Origin: Planctomycetia bacterium | Lineage (GTDB): Bacteria; Planctomycetota; Planctomycetia; Pirellulales; PNKZ01 | Assembly: GCA_021413845.1 (NCBI GenBank) | Contig: JAIOPP010000142.1 | Span: 38,247 to 102,246 of the forward strand | Direction of reading: 5' to 3' | DNA: 64,000 nucleotides | Shown: piece by piece, positions 1-8,985 of the stretch | Layout of the letters: each line of letters begins with the position of its first letter | Numbering within the stretch: the stretch's first letter is position 1 | Program-made: the position numbers and the translations under genes | The notes under the pieces: model-generated | Told to the model about the DNA's origin: nothing | The model's input: only the letters and a program-made list of their open reading frames with translations | Databases searched by the model: none

Positions 1-684
1 CCCACTGTGCGAACGCAGCGACTGGCGGTTCATCCTCGATATCAATCGCAATGGGCCGGCAAAACGCGCGTCGTGCGCGATTCGATCGAACCCGCTAAGA
101 CTTATCGGAACGACGGCATTCGCTCGGCGCTTGGAGTTCCGCAAAGTACGAAGCTGATCGGCACTGCCTGTCGGCTCGTGCCCGATGCGAACGTGCGCGA
201 CTTGCTCTTCGCCGGCGCGTTATTGAAGCTCGTCCATGAAGATTTTCGCATCGTTATCTGCGGCGATGGCCCCTCGCGCGATGATCTTCGTCGTTTCGCC
301 ACGCTTATGCGCATCGACGAGATTACGCACTTCGTCGGGCCGGCGATCGATCCCGATGCCGTTATTTCGGAGCTTTTCGCCTATGTCGCTCCCGCCTATT
401 GGGCCGGCCCTGCGCGCGAGATCGGCGTTGCCTTGCGACACGGCGTTCCGGTCGTCGGTGTCGACACGCCCGTTCGCCGCGCCGAACTCGACGTCGAACG
501 AAACGGCTTCGTCTTTCGTGAACACGACCAAGGCGCGCTGACGCGCCATCTGCATCAACTCTTGGGCGACGCGCCGGTTTACGACCGCATGAGCTCCGCG
601 GCCCGCGAACGGGCTCAAGGGTTCTCGCATCCGGACGAAGTCGCCGCGCAATACGCCGCGATTTATGACGAAGTCGCCCGATAA
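1..684 (+). CDS. Glycosyltransferase, GT4-like C-terminal part (5' truncated by window)
   Basis: The frame is open to the first base of the window, so the N-terminal half of the gene lies outside. The visible 227 codons hold the C-terminal nucleotide-sugar-binding half of a GT-B glycosyltransferase. The features are a strand after the linker reading LIGTACRL, then the motif VICGDGPSRDDL, an FVGP turn, and an E-x-G-V-A-L segment (REIGVALRHGVPVVG) that matches the place where GT4 enzymes contact the donor phosphate. It probably transfers a sugar to a glycan or lipid at the cytoplasmic face of the membrane. Donor and acceptor cannot be read from the sequence. The stop TAA is 15 bases from the convergent DUF1080 gene. 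Confidence 0.72.
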   Translation, partial: PTVRTQRLAVHPRYQSQWAGKTRVVRDSIEPAKTYRNDGIRSALGVPQSTKLIGTACRLVPDANVRDLLFAGALLKLVHEDFRIVICGDGPSRDDLRRFATLMRIDEITHFVGPAIDPDAVISELFAYVAPAYWAGPAREIGVALRHGVPVVGVDTPVRRAELDVERNGFVFREHDQGALTRHLHQLLGDAPVYDRMSSAARERAQGFSHPDEVAAQYAAIYDEVAR

Positions 685-699
685 GCGTTCGCGCGTCGA

Positions 700-1524
700 C
701 TACAACTCGCGAATCCAAATGTTGCGAAAGCGGGTCGGGTTGCCGTGATTCTGTAGATTAAACGGCAGTTTATCCGCATGCTTCGTATACGACGGCGGGC
801 GATCGTAGAACGTCCCCCCTTCCAGCGCGAAATGGTTCTGCACGAGAACCCCGTTTTGCAAGACGGTCATATAGGCGGGCTCAAGCAGTTTGCCATCGTC
901 GGCGAATTTCGGAGCGGTGAAGATAATGTCGTACGTTTGCCACTCGCCCGGCTTGCGACAGACATTCACAAGCGGCGGACGTTGCTTATAGATCGAACCG
1001 GCTTGGCCGTCGAAGTAGGTTTTGTTTTCGTAGGAATCGAGAATTTGCACTTCGTAAATTCCCATCAAGTAGACGCCGCTATTGCCGCGCCCCTGCCCTT
1101 CTCCCTTCACGACGTCGGGCGTGGCCCATTCGATGTGCAACTGGCAACTGCCGAACGAGCGGCGCGTGGTCACTCCCCCTCCTCCGCCGACCGTGGCGAC
1201 GCCGTCTTTCACGGTCCAGCCTTGCCCGCCGGTGAACTCCTTCGCGAGATCCTTGCCGTCGAAAATAACGATCGCATCCGAGGGGGCCGTCGTTGCGTCG
1301 CCGGGGTTCACGATCGTCGGCTCTTTCCATTCCTTCCCGCTCACATACTCTCGACTCGCCGGGGCAGCCTTCTTCGGCGCTTCCTTAGCGGCGGGCTCTT
1401 TAGCGGCAGGTTCTTTAGCGGCCGATTGCTTTTCGTCTTTAGCTGCTTCGACGGGTGCCGTGAAGCCGGCGATCAGAAGCGAAGCGACGGCGGTGCGAAG
1501 ATAAAACATAGCTGCGATGCGCAT
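700..1524 (-). CDS. Secreted DUF1080 (3-keto-disaccharide hydrolase family) protein
   Basis: 274 residues. An N-terminal signal peptide (about residues 1-27, hydrophobic core LRTAVASLLIAGF) is followed by a Lys/Ala/Pro-rich linker with repeated AAKEPAAKE units (about 30-60). The rest is a DUF1080 concanavalin-like domain, recognised by IVIFDGKDL, GNSGVYLMGIYEVQILDSY and the GEWQTYDI segment. The family is strongly expanded in planctomycetes and is linked to hydrolysis of 3-keto-disaccharides and other glycans outside the cytoplasm. The ATG at 1524 has a GAGGA Shine-Dalgarno seven bases upstream, so this start is preferred to the inner Met at residue 6. Single gene, convergent with the glycosyltransferase. 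Confidence 0.88.
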   Translation of the reverse strand: MRIAAMFYLRTAVASLLIAGFTAPVEAAKDEKQSAAKEPAAKEPAAKEAPKKAAPASREYVSGKEWKEPTIVNPGDATTAPSDAIVIFDGKDLAKEFTGGQGWTVKDGVATVGGGGGVTTRRSFGSCQLHIEWATPDVVKGEGQGRGNSGVYLMGIYEVQILDSYENKTYFDGQAGSIYKQRPPLVNVCRKPGEWQTYDIIFTAPKFADDGKLLEPAYMTVLQNGVLVQNHFALEGGTFYDRPPSYTKHADKLPFNLQNHGNPTRFRNIWIREL

Positions 1525-1686
1525 GCACGGATCCTCGAACTAGGGCTACTGGGCAAGATGCTTTTTCGGCGTCGACATAGGCCGCGACGCTAGTATGCGT
1601 CGAGCCGAGGCGCGTCGCAAGCCGGCAGCCGATCGGGAGCGTCCGCACTTCTGCCGTCGTGTTCAAGACGCGGCGTTTGAGAAAAG

Positions 1687-2706
1687 TCAGCTACCGCTGG
1701 GAACAACGCCGGAGAGGCCGCCGACGATGGACGTGAACCAGGCCGCACCGCCGACATAGACGCTGAAGACGATGATCGCCAACAGGCCGAAGCAGAGGTA
1801 GCGTTCCACCCCGTGACCGGCGAACGCCACGGCCGTCAGACCGAGCGATAGGAGAATCGTACCGGCGACGAATAACATTTCGCGCCAATAACCCCACATC
1901 ATATTCGACGAGACAGCCTCGGTGGCTGCGTTCTGATTCTCGGCCCATTTCGCTTCGCTTAGGCGGCGCTCTTTTTCATGCGCTTTGCGCAAGTCTTCCA
2001 AGCTCTTGAGAACTTCGTTTTTGCGTTTGTCGGTGATCTTGTCGTCGGCCAGTTCCGCGTTATAGGCCTTCGTTTCGACTTGATACGGCCCTTCGAAGTG
2101 CTGCTCGTCTTGCAAGACACGCGCCTTGAGCCGCGAGATGTTGCGCGCTCCCAACCCATCGCAGCCGCGCGCCGTCAGCACTAAGACCAAACCGAGCATT
2201 AAGATCGCTTGCGCACCGGCCAGCAACGCTCCGCCGGAAAGTTCGCCGGAGCGTGGTGCCACGGTCGGGCCGACGTTGCGCACCGGCGTCGTGGGTTGCA
2301 CGACCGTCTGCGCCGGCGCCGGCTGTTGTGTCGCGGCGGGTTGCGTCGTGGCGGCGGCTGGAGCGGGGTCGCTTCCCGACCATCGCCCTGCCGCGGCATC
2401 GGCTGCCGTCTGCGTCGTGGCCGGAGCAAGCGGAACGGTTCCGTAAGTTTGTGAAGACTGTGGTTGAGCGGCCGCGGCCGTGGTCGTGCTCGGAGCGGCA
2501 GCCGCACCGGCGGGAGCAGCAGGTGCGGTCGATGGTAATGCCGTACCCGAGGCGGAAGGTCCGACCGCAAGCGTCGAGCCGGTCGGCGACGTTGCGGAAA
2601 GTTGAAAAATAATACCGCAGCCCGGTGCGGGACAGCGCAACTTCATCCCGGCATGTTCAAGCGGAACCTGCAAGCGATGCCCGTTCGGACAGACGGCTTC
2701 CAACAT
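1687..2706 (-). CDS. Membrane protein with N-terminal zinc ribbon and Ala/Pro/Thr-rich linker
   Basis: 339 residues of unknown function. Residues 1-37 form a small zinc-ribbon-like module with C-x2-N-G-H (CPNGH) and C-x4-C (CPAPGC) ligand pairs, a module often found at the start of planctomycete membrane proteins. Residues 40-155 are a low-complexity Ala/Pro/Thr/Gln linker. A first membrane segment (ALLAGAQAILMLGLVLVL) is followed by a charged, probably coiled-coil stretch of about 70 residues, then two more membrane segments near the C-terminus. The start has an AGGAA sequence about nine bases upstream. Likely an inner-membrane protein with a cytoplasmic zinc module; no reaction can be proposed. 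Confidence 0.7.
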   Translation of the reverse strand: MLEAVCPNGHRLQVPLEHAGMKLRCPAPGCGIIFQLSATSPTGSTLAVGPSASGTALPSTAPAAPAGAAAAPSTTTAAAAQPQSSQTYGTVPLAPATTQTAADAAAGRWSGSDPAPAAATTQPAATQQPAPAQTVVQPTTPVRNVGPTVAPRSGELSGGALLAGAQAILMLGLVLVLTARGCDGLGARNISRLKARVLQDEQHFEGPYQVETKAYNAELADDKITDKRKNEVLKSLEDLRKAHEKERRLSEAKWAENQNAATEAVSSNMMWGYWREMLFVAGTILLSLGLTAVAFAGHGVERYLCFGLLAIIVFSVYVGGAAWFTSIVGGLSGVVPSGS

Positions 2707-2910
2707 TTCTTAAGTTCCTACCGACATCAGGATGTGAGTCTATGAGCCAACGCCGTGCGATCGAACGGCCGCTCCGGCAAAACGTCGCCGTATTCAGAAG
2801 TGCAGTGTCAGTATAGACGCCGGCAATTCGGGATGCAAAACGCTCTTCCTCTTCCGCCGGTGCGGAAAGGCCGTTTCCCTGCCGTTGCCTAGCGCCGTAG
2901 AATCTATGCC

Positions 2911-3381
2911 ATGCCCGACGGCGGGGAGTTTTCGGACTCTAGCGATTGTCGGGCCGTCTTTCCTCGTGAGTTCGCCGTGATGTCGATCGCCGATCGCGTT
3001 CTGGAATCGTATCTCGACGAATCGCTCCCGGTCGAAGAAGCGGCCTCGGTCGAACGACTCTTGCGCGACGACCCGTCGCTGCTCGAGCGATTGTCGGTGC
3101 TCATCCGTCGGCGCGACCTCGGCGACCATTCGCTCGGTGCGATTTGGCAGCGGCAGCGGATCACCTGCGCCGACCGGAGCACGCTGGGAGCCTATCTGCT
3201 CGGCGTGCTCGACGGTGCCTCGCGGCGCTATTGGGATCTGCATCTCAATGTCGTCGAATGCCGCTTCTGCCGCGCCAACCTCGACGACATGCGCTTACGT
3301 CGTGAAGCTCGGCCAGATCAGACCACGGCTCGACGGCGAAAGTTTTTCGAGTCGAGCGTCGGCCGATTGGCGAAGCCCTAG
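2911..3381 (+). CDS. Small protein with H-x5-C-x2-C zinc-finger-like motif (anti-sigma-like)
   Basis: 156 residues as drawn; the ATG at 2980 (residue 24) is an equally plausible start because the homology-like part begins there. The first half is a predicted helical region rich in Glu, Arg and Leu (SIADRVLESYLDESLPVEEA), similar in style to the helical domain that holds sigma factors. Near residue 110 is HLNVVECRFC, an H-x5-C-x2-C arrangement recalling, with different spacing, the HC2 zinc finger of ZAS-type anti-sigma factors. There is no membrane segment. No sigma factor gene lies next to it. The role is a guess from fold-like features only; conserved planctomycete hypothetical is the safer label. 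Confidence 0.55.
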   Translation: MPDGGEFSDSSDCRAVFPREFAVMSIADRVLESYLDESLPVEEAASVERLLRDDPSLLERLSVLIRRRDLGDHSLGAIWQRQRITCADRSTLGAYLLGVLDGASRRYWDLHLNVVECRFCRANLDDMRLRREARPDQTTARRRKFFESSVGRLAKP

Positions 3382-3389
3382 CGGGCGGG

Positions 3390-4217
3390 CTATAGTAGCC
3401 CGATGCCGTAGACCAACAGCGCGGCAGAACCGCCGGCAAGTACGGCGGCAACGATCTTTTCCCAGCCACGCATCGCAAGCGGCGGATAGAACGTCCGAGG
3501 TCGATAAGGATCGAAGCCTCGCGCCGTCACGCTTTCGGCCAATGTCTCGGCTTTGCGCAGCGCGGCGGCGATGACCGGCAGCAGGATGCCAAGCTCCGCA
3601 CGATAGGAACCGAACCGATCTCCCGGCATTCCCCAGATTCGAAAGCGGTAACCTCGGAGTTTTCGCGCCTGCCGCACCTCGATCGCCTCCTCGATCAGCA
3701 GAGGTAGGAAACGGAGCGCGGCCGTCGTCATAAAGCTGAGTGTCGTCGGCAGGCGGAACCACGACAGCGCGGCCAGCATACGCTCGGGACTCGTCGACAG
3801 ACTGACCGTAAAGCCGGCGAGCGCCGTGGCGAGCAGCCGCAACGACTGCATCGCTCCATAACGCAAGCCTTCGACGGTGAGCACGACGCCGGCGAACCGA
3901 TCGCCTCCGGTGCCGCGCGGCGCCACCAACGTCAATAGCGGCGTTCGCGGCTCGAAGGAATAGAAGAACCCTTGCGTGAGCATCGTCCCCCATACCGTCA
4001 GCGCGAGAATGCCGAGAATCGCTCCCCAACCGCGCGCCGGAAGCCTGAGACCGGTGCTGAAGAAGATCGCCGTAGCGAACAGAACGCCAAGCTCGTCGAG
4101 CGATTGTACGACGGCCGCTGCGACCGAAATACCGAACACGTAGAGAAGCTTGACGCGCGGGTCGAGCCGTGCCAACCAAGCGCGAGCGTTCGTCGGCGTA
4201 AACAGAGCGGAAGACAT
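3390..4217 (-). CDS. ecfT: ECF transporter T component (EcfT/CbiQ family)
   Basis: 275 residues. The energy-coupling transmembrane subunit of an energy-coupling-factor ABC importer. It shows several hydrophobic segments between about residues 20 and 145 and the C-terminal pair of charged coupling motifs typical of EcfT: RQARKLRGYR and ESVTARGFD, whose Arg-Gly elements dock on the two ATPases. The ATG at 4217 shares one base with the TAA of the upstream ATPase gene (TAATG), which indicates translational coupling and settles the start. The same frame is open far upstream, but that extension is the shadow of the ATPase gene. Third gene of the S-A-T operon. Confidence 0.88.
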   Translation of the reverse strand: MSSALFTPTNARAWLARLDPRVKLLYVFGISVAAAVVQSLDELGVLFATAIFFSTGLRLPARGWGAILGILALTVWGTMLTQGFFYSFEPRTPLLTLVAPRGTGGDRFAGVVLTVEGLRYGAMQSLRLLATALAGFTVSLSTSPERMLAALSWFRLPTTLSFMTTAALRFLPLLIEEAIEVRQARKLRGYRFRIWGMPGDRFGSYRAELGILLPVIAAALRKAETLAESVTARGFDPYRPRTFYPPLAMRGWEKIVAAVLAGGSAALLVYGIGLL

Positions 4218-5920
4218 TAGGCATCGCTCCGCGATGGATCGCCGGCTTGAAGTTGCCGAGCAAGAAACTCGGCGATGAGCCCGGTGACGTCGAAGGAGTG
4301 CAAGCCATGTTCGCGGCGAAAGTCCCACACGGCCGACGAGCGCAACTCGGCCCGTTGCATGAGCGACGGATCGGCGAGCAAGTCGGCGGGAGTTCCTGTT
4401 TGCAGCAGCTTGCCTTCCGCTAAGACGAAGATGCGATCGGCATAGCGCACCGCCGTTGCGAGATCGTGCGTGGAAAAAAGGAGCGCTTCCGGACCTCCCG
4501 GCGTGCCGACGCAACGGCTTAAGAGCTCCATCATCCTTACGATCATCGGCCCGTCCTGACCGGTCGTCGGCTCGTCGAGCAGCAAGAGCCGGGGCGAGGT
4601 TGCCAGGGCCGCGGCGATCGCGGTTCGTACACGTTGCCCTTGGCTGAGCGCCTGGGGCGTCTCCGTAAGTAGTTCTTCCAGCGCGAACAAGTTCGCCATC
4701 AGTTGCACGCGCTCCGCAACGACCGCCGGCTTGAGCCCTATTTGCCGGGGCCCGTATGCGAGCTCCTCGGCAACCGTACGATGGACGAGCGTGAGCTCGG
4801 CCCGTTGCGGAACGAGGACCGTCGGTAACGTGCTTTTGTCGTTCACGTTCCAATCGATGCGGCCGCCGGTGGGGTCGAGCAACCCGGCGAGCAAATTCAT
4901 CAGCGTGCTCTTGCCTGCACCATTGGGGCCGACGAGCGCGATCCGCTCGCCGCGCGAAATCTCGAAAGAGACGTCGCTCCAGACCGGCTCACCGCTGGGA
5001 TAGCGATACGTTAAGCCGCGCACCGCGAGTACCGTTTCCGCGGTCTTCGCAGTGCGCAGTCGATCGGACTGTGCGATGGTTGTCGGAGGCCGCCGTCGAG
5101 ATTGAGACACGTTTCCTTTCAAGCCGGCGATCGTCCAGGCTTCCGGTTCGACGAGCCCCACGGTGCGCAGCGCCGCCGTCGCGCGCGGAATATCGGTTGC
5201 GTCGATGTCCGCGGCGAGTCTTCCTCCCTCGAGCAGCAACAATCGATCGGCCTCGGGCAGCAACTCTTCTAGGCGATGCTCCGCCACGACGATCGTCATT
5301 CCGGCGGCGCGCAACAGGCGCAATTCGGCGATGAATGCCGAGGCGGCACGTGGATCGAGCCTGCTGAGGGGTTCGTCGCAGATCAGAATGCGCGGCCTCA
5401 TCGCTTCGATCGCGGCCAAAACCAAGCGTTGTTTCCAGCCCCCGGAAAGATACGGCGTCGGAACGTGGCGGAAGGGATTGAGCCCGAATTGTTCGGCGAT
5501 TTCCGCGATCCGGAGGCGAATCTCTTCGACCGGCAGATTCAAGTTTTCCAAGCCGAAAGCCAGTTCCGCTTCGACGGTCGACGTGCAGATTTGATCGTCG
5601 GGCGATTGCAGCACAAGGCCGACGAAGCGCGCCGCATCGGCAGTCGCCAGCGTGCGGGTATCGCGCCCGAACCAACGCACCGCTCCGCTCATCGTTCCGC
5701 GCGCGTATTGAGGAATCAAGCCGGCCAGTGCGCGCAGCAACGTCGACTTTCCCGAGCCGGTCCGCCCGGCGACGACGGTCCATGAGCCGGCTGGAAGCGA
5801 GAAGGAAAGGTCGACGAGCGTCGGTTGATCGCGACCCGGAAACGTGTAGCCGAGTCGGTCGACTTCGATCGCGCTGGCTGCGAGTGTGGGTTCGTGGAGG
5901 CCGGTCGTTGCACGATTCAC
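4217..5920 (-). CDS. ECF transporter fused double ATPase (two ABC domains in one chain)
   Basis: 567 residues from a GTG start at 5920. The GTG overlaps the stop of the S-component gene by four bases (GTGA). It carries two complete ABC ATPase domains in tandem: Walker A GRTGSGKST, signature YLSGGWKQR and Walker B RILICDEPLSRLD in the first; GPNGAGKST, ALSQGQRVR and RLLLLDEPTTGQD in the second. Switch His residues are present in VAEHR and FSTHD. It powers uptake by the membrane T and S subunits. Many ECF systems use two separate ATPases; the fused form is known from YkoD-type transporters. The linker between domains (about residues 255-300) is not conserved in style. Confidence 0.9.
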   Translation of the reverse strand: MNRATTGLHEPTLAASAIEVDRLGYTFPGRDQPTLVDLSFSLPAGSWTVVAGRTGSGKSTLLRALAGLIPQYARGTMSGAVRWFGRDTRTLATADAARFVGLVLQSPDDQICTSTVEAELAFGLENLNLPVEEIRLRIAEIAEQFGLNPFRHVPTPYLSGGWKQRLVLAAIEAMRPRILICDEPLSRLDPRAASAFIAELRLLRAAGMTIVVAEHRLEELLPEADRLLLLEGGRLAADIDATDIPRATAALRTVGLVEPEAWTIAGLKGNVSQSRRRPPTTIAQSDRLRTAKTAETVLAVRGLTYRYPSGEPVWSDVSFEISRGERIALVGPNGAGKSTLMNLLAGLLDPTGGRIDWNVNDKSTLPTVLVPQRAELTLVHRTVAEELAYGPRQIGLKPAVVAERVQLMANLFALEELLTETPQALSQGQRVRTAIAAALATSPRLLLLDEPTTGQDGPMIVRMMELLSRCVGTPGGPEALLFSTHDLATAVRYADRIFVLAEGKLLQTGTPADLLADPSLMQRAELRSSAVWDFRREHGLHSFDVTGLIAEFLARQLQAGDPSRSDA

Positions 5921-6564
5921 GGCGCGGTCTTTCGGAGTTGAAAGCCCCAAAGCGTACCGATCGCGGCGCCGATGGCGCCGTATCCTAAGCCGGTAACCAG
6001 AGCCACCCTTTGGACATACCACATCGGGAACATGAGCTTGTAGAAGTAGATCGAAATGAAGAACTGAGCGTAGAGCGCAATGGCATTGGCAAGCCCGATG
6101 GCGAGCGCCGTGCGAGCGACGAGCAGCGTCGTCGGCTTGCCGGGCAAGGTCGTTCTGCGCTCTAGTTTCGTCACTCCGAAGAGCGCCAAGATCGCTTCAT
6201 GCACGACGATGCTCAGCCCGACCATGGCGATGCCGGCGAGCGAAAAGCTTCCCGACACGATCCCGTTGAGCAACCAGACGGTCAGGATCGTCAACGTCGC
6301 CGTGCCGATGCGCGGGATCAGCGTCACGATTACGGCCATCAGCAAACAGGGAATCCCTTCGCCGCCAATGCCGTCGAGATAGACGGCCCAAGGCCCGAGG
6401 AAAACGTGAACGACCGAGCCGGCGAGCCGAGCCGCGAACGACACCGCGAAGTGGAGCGCCGCGACCATCGCGATGGTCGAAAGTTCCCGATTGTCGAAGA
6501 GTCCGCCGGCGCTGCGGCCGGCGAACATCGGAGCGGCAAGCGGCGAATCGTCGGCTACGTGCAT
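5917..6564 (-). CDS. ECF transporter S component (substrate-binding membrane protein)
   Basis: 215 residues from the ATG at 6564, which has GAGGAA just upstream; the frame is open to 6702. Five or six hydrophobic segments are visible (for example IAMVAALHFAVSFAARLAG, TATLTILTVWLLNG and VALVTGLGYGAIGAAIGTL). Position and size fit an S component that binds a vitamin or metal with high affinity and hands it to the EcfT-ATPase module. The gene order S, double ATPase, T resembles Bacillus YkoE-YkoD-YkoC, which imports the thiamine pyrimidine HMP. That is the leading but unproved substrate. No TPP or cobalamin riboswitch elements are visible upstream. Confidence 0.72.
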   Translation of the reverse strand: MHVADDSPLAAPMFAGRSAGGLFDNRELSTIAMVAALHFAVSFAARLAGSVVHVFLGPWAVYLDGIGGEGIPCLLMAVIVTLIPRIGTATLTILTVWLLNGIVSGSFSLAGIAMVGLSIVVHEAILALFGVTKLERRTTLPGKPTTLLVARTALAIGLANAIALYAQFFISIYFYKLMFPMWYVQRVALVTGLGYGAIGAAIGTLWGFQLRKTAP

Positions 6565-6734
6565 GGTTCCTCGACTAGCCGACGATCGGATCGCACCGGA
6601 TGCGAGCTTCGTTCGACTCTGGTATACAATGCCGATAAACATCGCAGGAACGGGCGCTCGCAACGCCGCCGTTCCGAATCGAACAGAATACCCATCGCCC
6701 ACCCCTCTTCGCCAGTCCCGTTGCGGAGCACTCG

Positions 6735-8909
6735 ATGCCCAACGTCATCACACTTTCCTTTCCGGAAGCCGACATCGCCCTGCTGACGCTCGACGACCCG
6801 TCGAAAGGGGCGAATGTACTTTCTCGCCCCGTGCTCGACGAGCTTGCCGCGCACTTAACGAGTTTGGAAAGCCGCACCGATCTGGCCGGCCTCATCGTGC
6901 GCTCGACCAAGCCGGGCATTTTCATCGCGGGGGCCGACATCCGCGAGTTCGTCGCCGCCGGCAAGATCACGAAGCAAGAAACGATCGCGATCGCCGATCA
7001 TGGACGTGAGTTGTTTCGTCGTTTGTCTCGGCTCGCCGGCCCGAGCGTCGCGGCGATCGACGGCATTTGCGTCGGCGGCGGGGCCGAGTTGGCGGTGTGG
7101 TGCGATCGGCGGCTGATGACCGCAAGCCCTAAGGCGCAGATCGGATTCCCGGAAGTGAAGCTCGGTATGTTTCCGGGCTGGGGCGGAACGGCCCGTCTGC
7201 CGCGCATCGTCGGCCTGGCGAACGCCGTCGAGATGATTACCGGCGGAGAATCGATCGATGGACGCGCGGCTCGCGCGATGGGGCTGGCGACGGAAGTCGT
7301 GGAAGTAGCCGAAGCCGACGCCTTGCTCCAAGAAGCGATCGCGCTCGTGCGCGCGGAACGGGCAAGCGGCGACTATTTGCGCGACCGCGAACTTTGGTCG
7401 AAGCCGAGTACGCTCAGCGAGACCGAGCTAGGGTTTCTCGGCGCGACCGGCAATGCCTACATCATGCAGCAGACCAAGGGGCAGTATCCCGCTCCGATCG
7501 CGGCGCTGAACTTACTGCTCGAAGCGGCCGGCGTCGATATCGACGAAGCCTGTCGGATGGAAGCGGACGGGTTCGCCGAAATCTTCGGCACGCCGGTCAA
7601 TAAAGCCTTGCTCAACGTCTTCATGCTGACGGATCGGAATAAGAAAGATGCCGGGATCGCCGACCGCGCGATCAAGCCGAAGCCGATCGCAAGCGTCGGC
7701 GTCGTCGGAGCCGGCATCATGGGCTCGGGCATCGCCGGCGCGTGCGTTAAACGAGAGGTACCCGTGACGATCCTCGATGCGCGGCCCGAAGCGCTGGCCG
7801 GTGGAATGCGCAAGGCGATCGAAGAAGCCGCTTACGATAAAGTCGCGAAAGGTCCGACGACCGAACGGCTGTTGAAGTTTGCGCCGCTCGTGCGGGCCGT
7901 CGGGAATGAAGCCGAGTTTGCTTCATGCGAGCTCGTGGTCGAGGCGATCGTCGAGAACGAGAAAGTGAAGCGGGAGCTCTATTCCAAGCTTGAGCCGCAA
8001 CTTTTGGAGCTCGCGATCTTGGCCTCGAACACATCGGCCATTTCGATCACGCGCTTGGCGAAAGGGTTGAAAAATCCGGAGCGATTCTGCGGCATCCACT
8101 TCTTCAATCCGGTGCGGAAGATGCCGCTGGTCGAGGTGATCCGCGGCGCGCAGACGAGCGACGAAACGATCGCGTCGGCAGTCTCGTTCGCCAAAGGACT
8201 CGGCAAGAGTCCGATCGTCGTGGAAGACGGGCCCGGGTTCCTGGTGAATCGGTTGTTGTTCCCCTATATGAACGAGGCGTTGGAGTTGCTTGTCTCCGGC
8301 GTGCCGATCAAGGCGGTCGACGGCGCGGCCAAAGGCTTCGGTATGCCGATGGGGCCGATCACGTTGTACGACGTCGTCGGGCTCGATACGGCGCTGTTCG
8401 CCGGCCGTGTGATGGTCGAGGCGTTTCCCGATCGCTTTCTGACGTCGCCGCTGTTGGAAGAAATGGTGCAAGCCGGCCGCTTGGGGCAGAAATCGCGCAG
8501 TGGGTTCTTCGCCTATAAAGATAAGTCCGATCGGGGTGAGCCCGACCCGACGTTCGATCCGATTCTTGCCAAGCACGCTCGCAAGCCTGCGGGTTCGGAG
8601 AAGTCGGCGAAGCTCGACGCACAAACGATCGCGCTCCGGCTATTCTTGCCGATGCTGCTGGAGGCGACGCGCGTAATCGCCGAGAAAAAGGTGCGCGATC
8701 CGCGCGATGTCGACCTCGGGCTCATTTTCGGGATCGGCTTTCCGCCGTTTCAAGGAGGGCTGCTGTTTTGGGCCGATACGTTCGGCGCGGCGCAGATCAT
8801 TGAAATGCTCAAGCCGTTCGAGGCACTGGGCGAACGGTATCGCCCGACGCCGCTCTTGCTCGAGCTTGCGGCCGGCGGCGGCAAGTTCTACGACCTCGCG
8901 AAGAAATAA
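6735..8909 (+). CDS. fadJ: 3-hydroxyacyl-CoA dehydrogenase / enoyl-CoA hydratase (FadB/FadJ-like)
   Basis: 724 residues, the multifunctional alpha subunit of beta-oxidation. Residues 1 to about 190 are a crotonase domain with the oxyanion and acid residues in GICVGGGAELAVWCD and IGFPEVKLGMFPGWGG; both catalytic Glu positions are present. A Rossmann domain starts near residue 318 (GVVGAGIMGSGIAG), followed by the dehydrogenase motifs SNTSAISITRLA and FCGIHFFNPVRKMPLVEV, the latter containing the catalytic His. The C-terminal helical domain is complete. It hydrates enoyl-CoA and oxidises the hydroxyacyl-CoA. First gene of a four-gene operon with thiolase, ligase and acyl-CoA dehydrogenase. fadB and fadJ cannot be told apart here. 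Confidence 0.93.
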   Translation: MPNVITLSFPEADIALLTLDDPSKGANVLSRPVLDELAAHLTSLESRTDLAGLIVRSTKPGIFIAGADIREFVAAGKITKQETIAIADHGRELFRRLSRLAGPSVAAIDGICVGGGAELAVWCDRRLMTASPKAQIGFPEVKLGMFPGWGGTARLPRIVGLANAVEMITGGESIDGRAARAMGLATEVVEVAEADALLQEAIALVRAERASGDYLRDRELWSKPSTLSETELGFLGATGNAYIMQQTKGQYPAPIAALNLLLEAAGVDIDEACRMEADGFAEIFGTPVNKALLNVFMLTDRNKKDAGIADRAIKPKPIASVGVVGAGIMGSGIAGACVKREVPVTILDARPEALAGGMRKAIEEAAYDKVAKGPTTERLLKFAPLVRAVGNEAEFASCELVVEAIVENEKVKRELYSKLEPQLLELAILASNTSAISITRLAKGLKNPERFCGIHFFNPVRKMPLVEVIRGAQTSDETIASAVSFAKGLGKSPIVVEDGPGFLVNRLLFPYMNEALELLVSGVPIKAVDGAAKGFGMPMGPITLYDVVGLDTALFAGRVMVEAFPDRFLTSPLLEEMVQAGRLGQKSRSGFFAYKDKSDRGEPDPTFDPILAKHARKPAGSEKSAKLDAQTIALRLFLPMLLEATRVIAEKKVRDPRDVDLGLIFGIGFPPFQGGLLFWADTFGAAQIIEMLKPFEALGERYRPTPLLLELAAGGGKFYDLAKK

Positions 8910-8985
8910 TCCGTAGTAAGAAATAGATTGTAAGAAGAAATTCGCTCGCCTCGCCCGTTGGATTTTTTAGTGGAGTCACGCTCCC

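Noticed and set aside
4218..4853. N-terminal extension of the EcfT frame
   Set aside because: It overlaps the ATPase gene, is Arg-rich without family similarity, and the TAATG junction at 4217 gives a clear start.
6565..6734. TPP or cobalamin riboswitch ahead of the ECF operon
   Set aside because: None of the conserved core strings of these riboswitches could be found in this short region.
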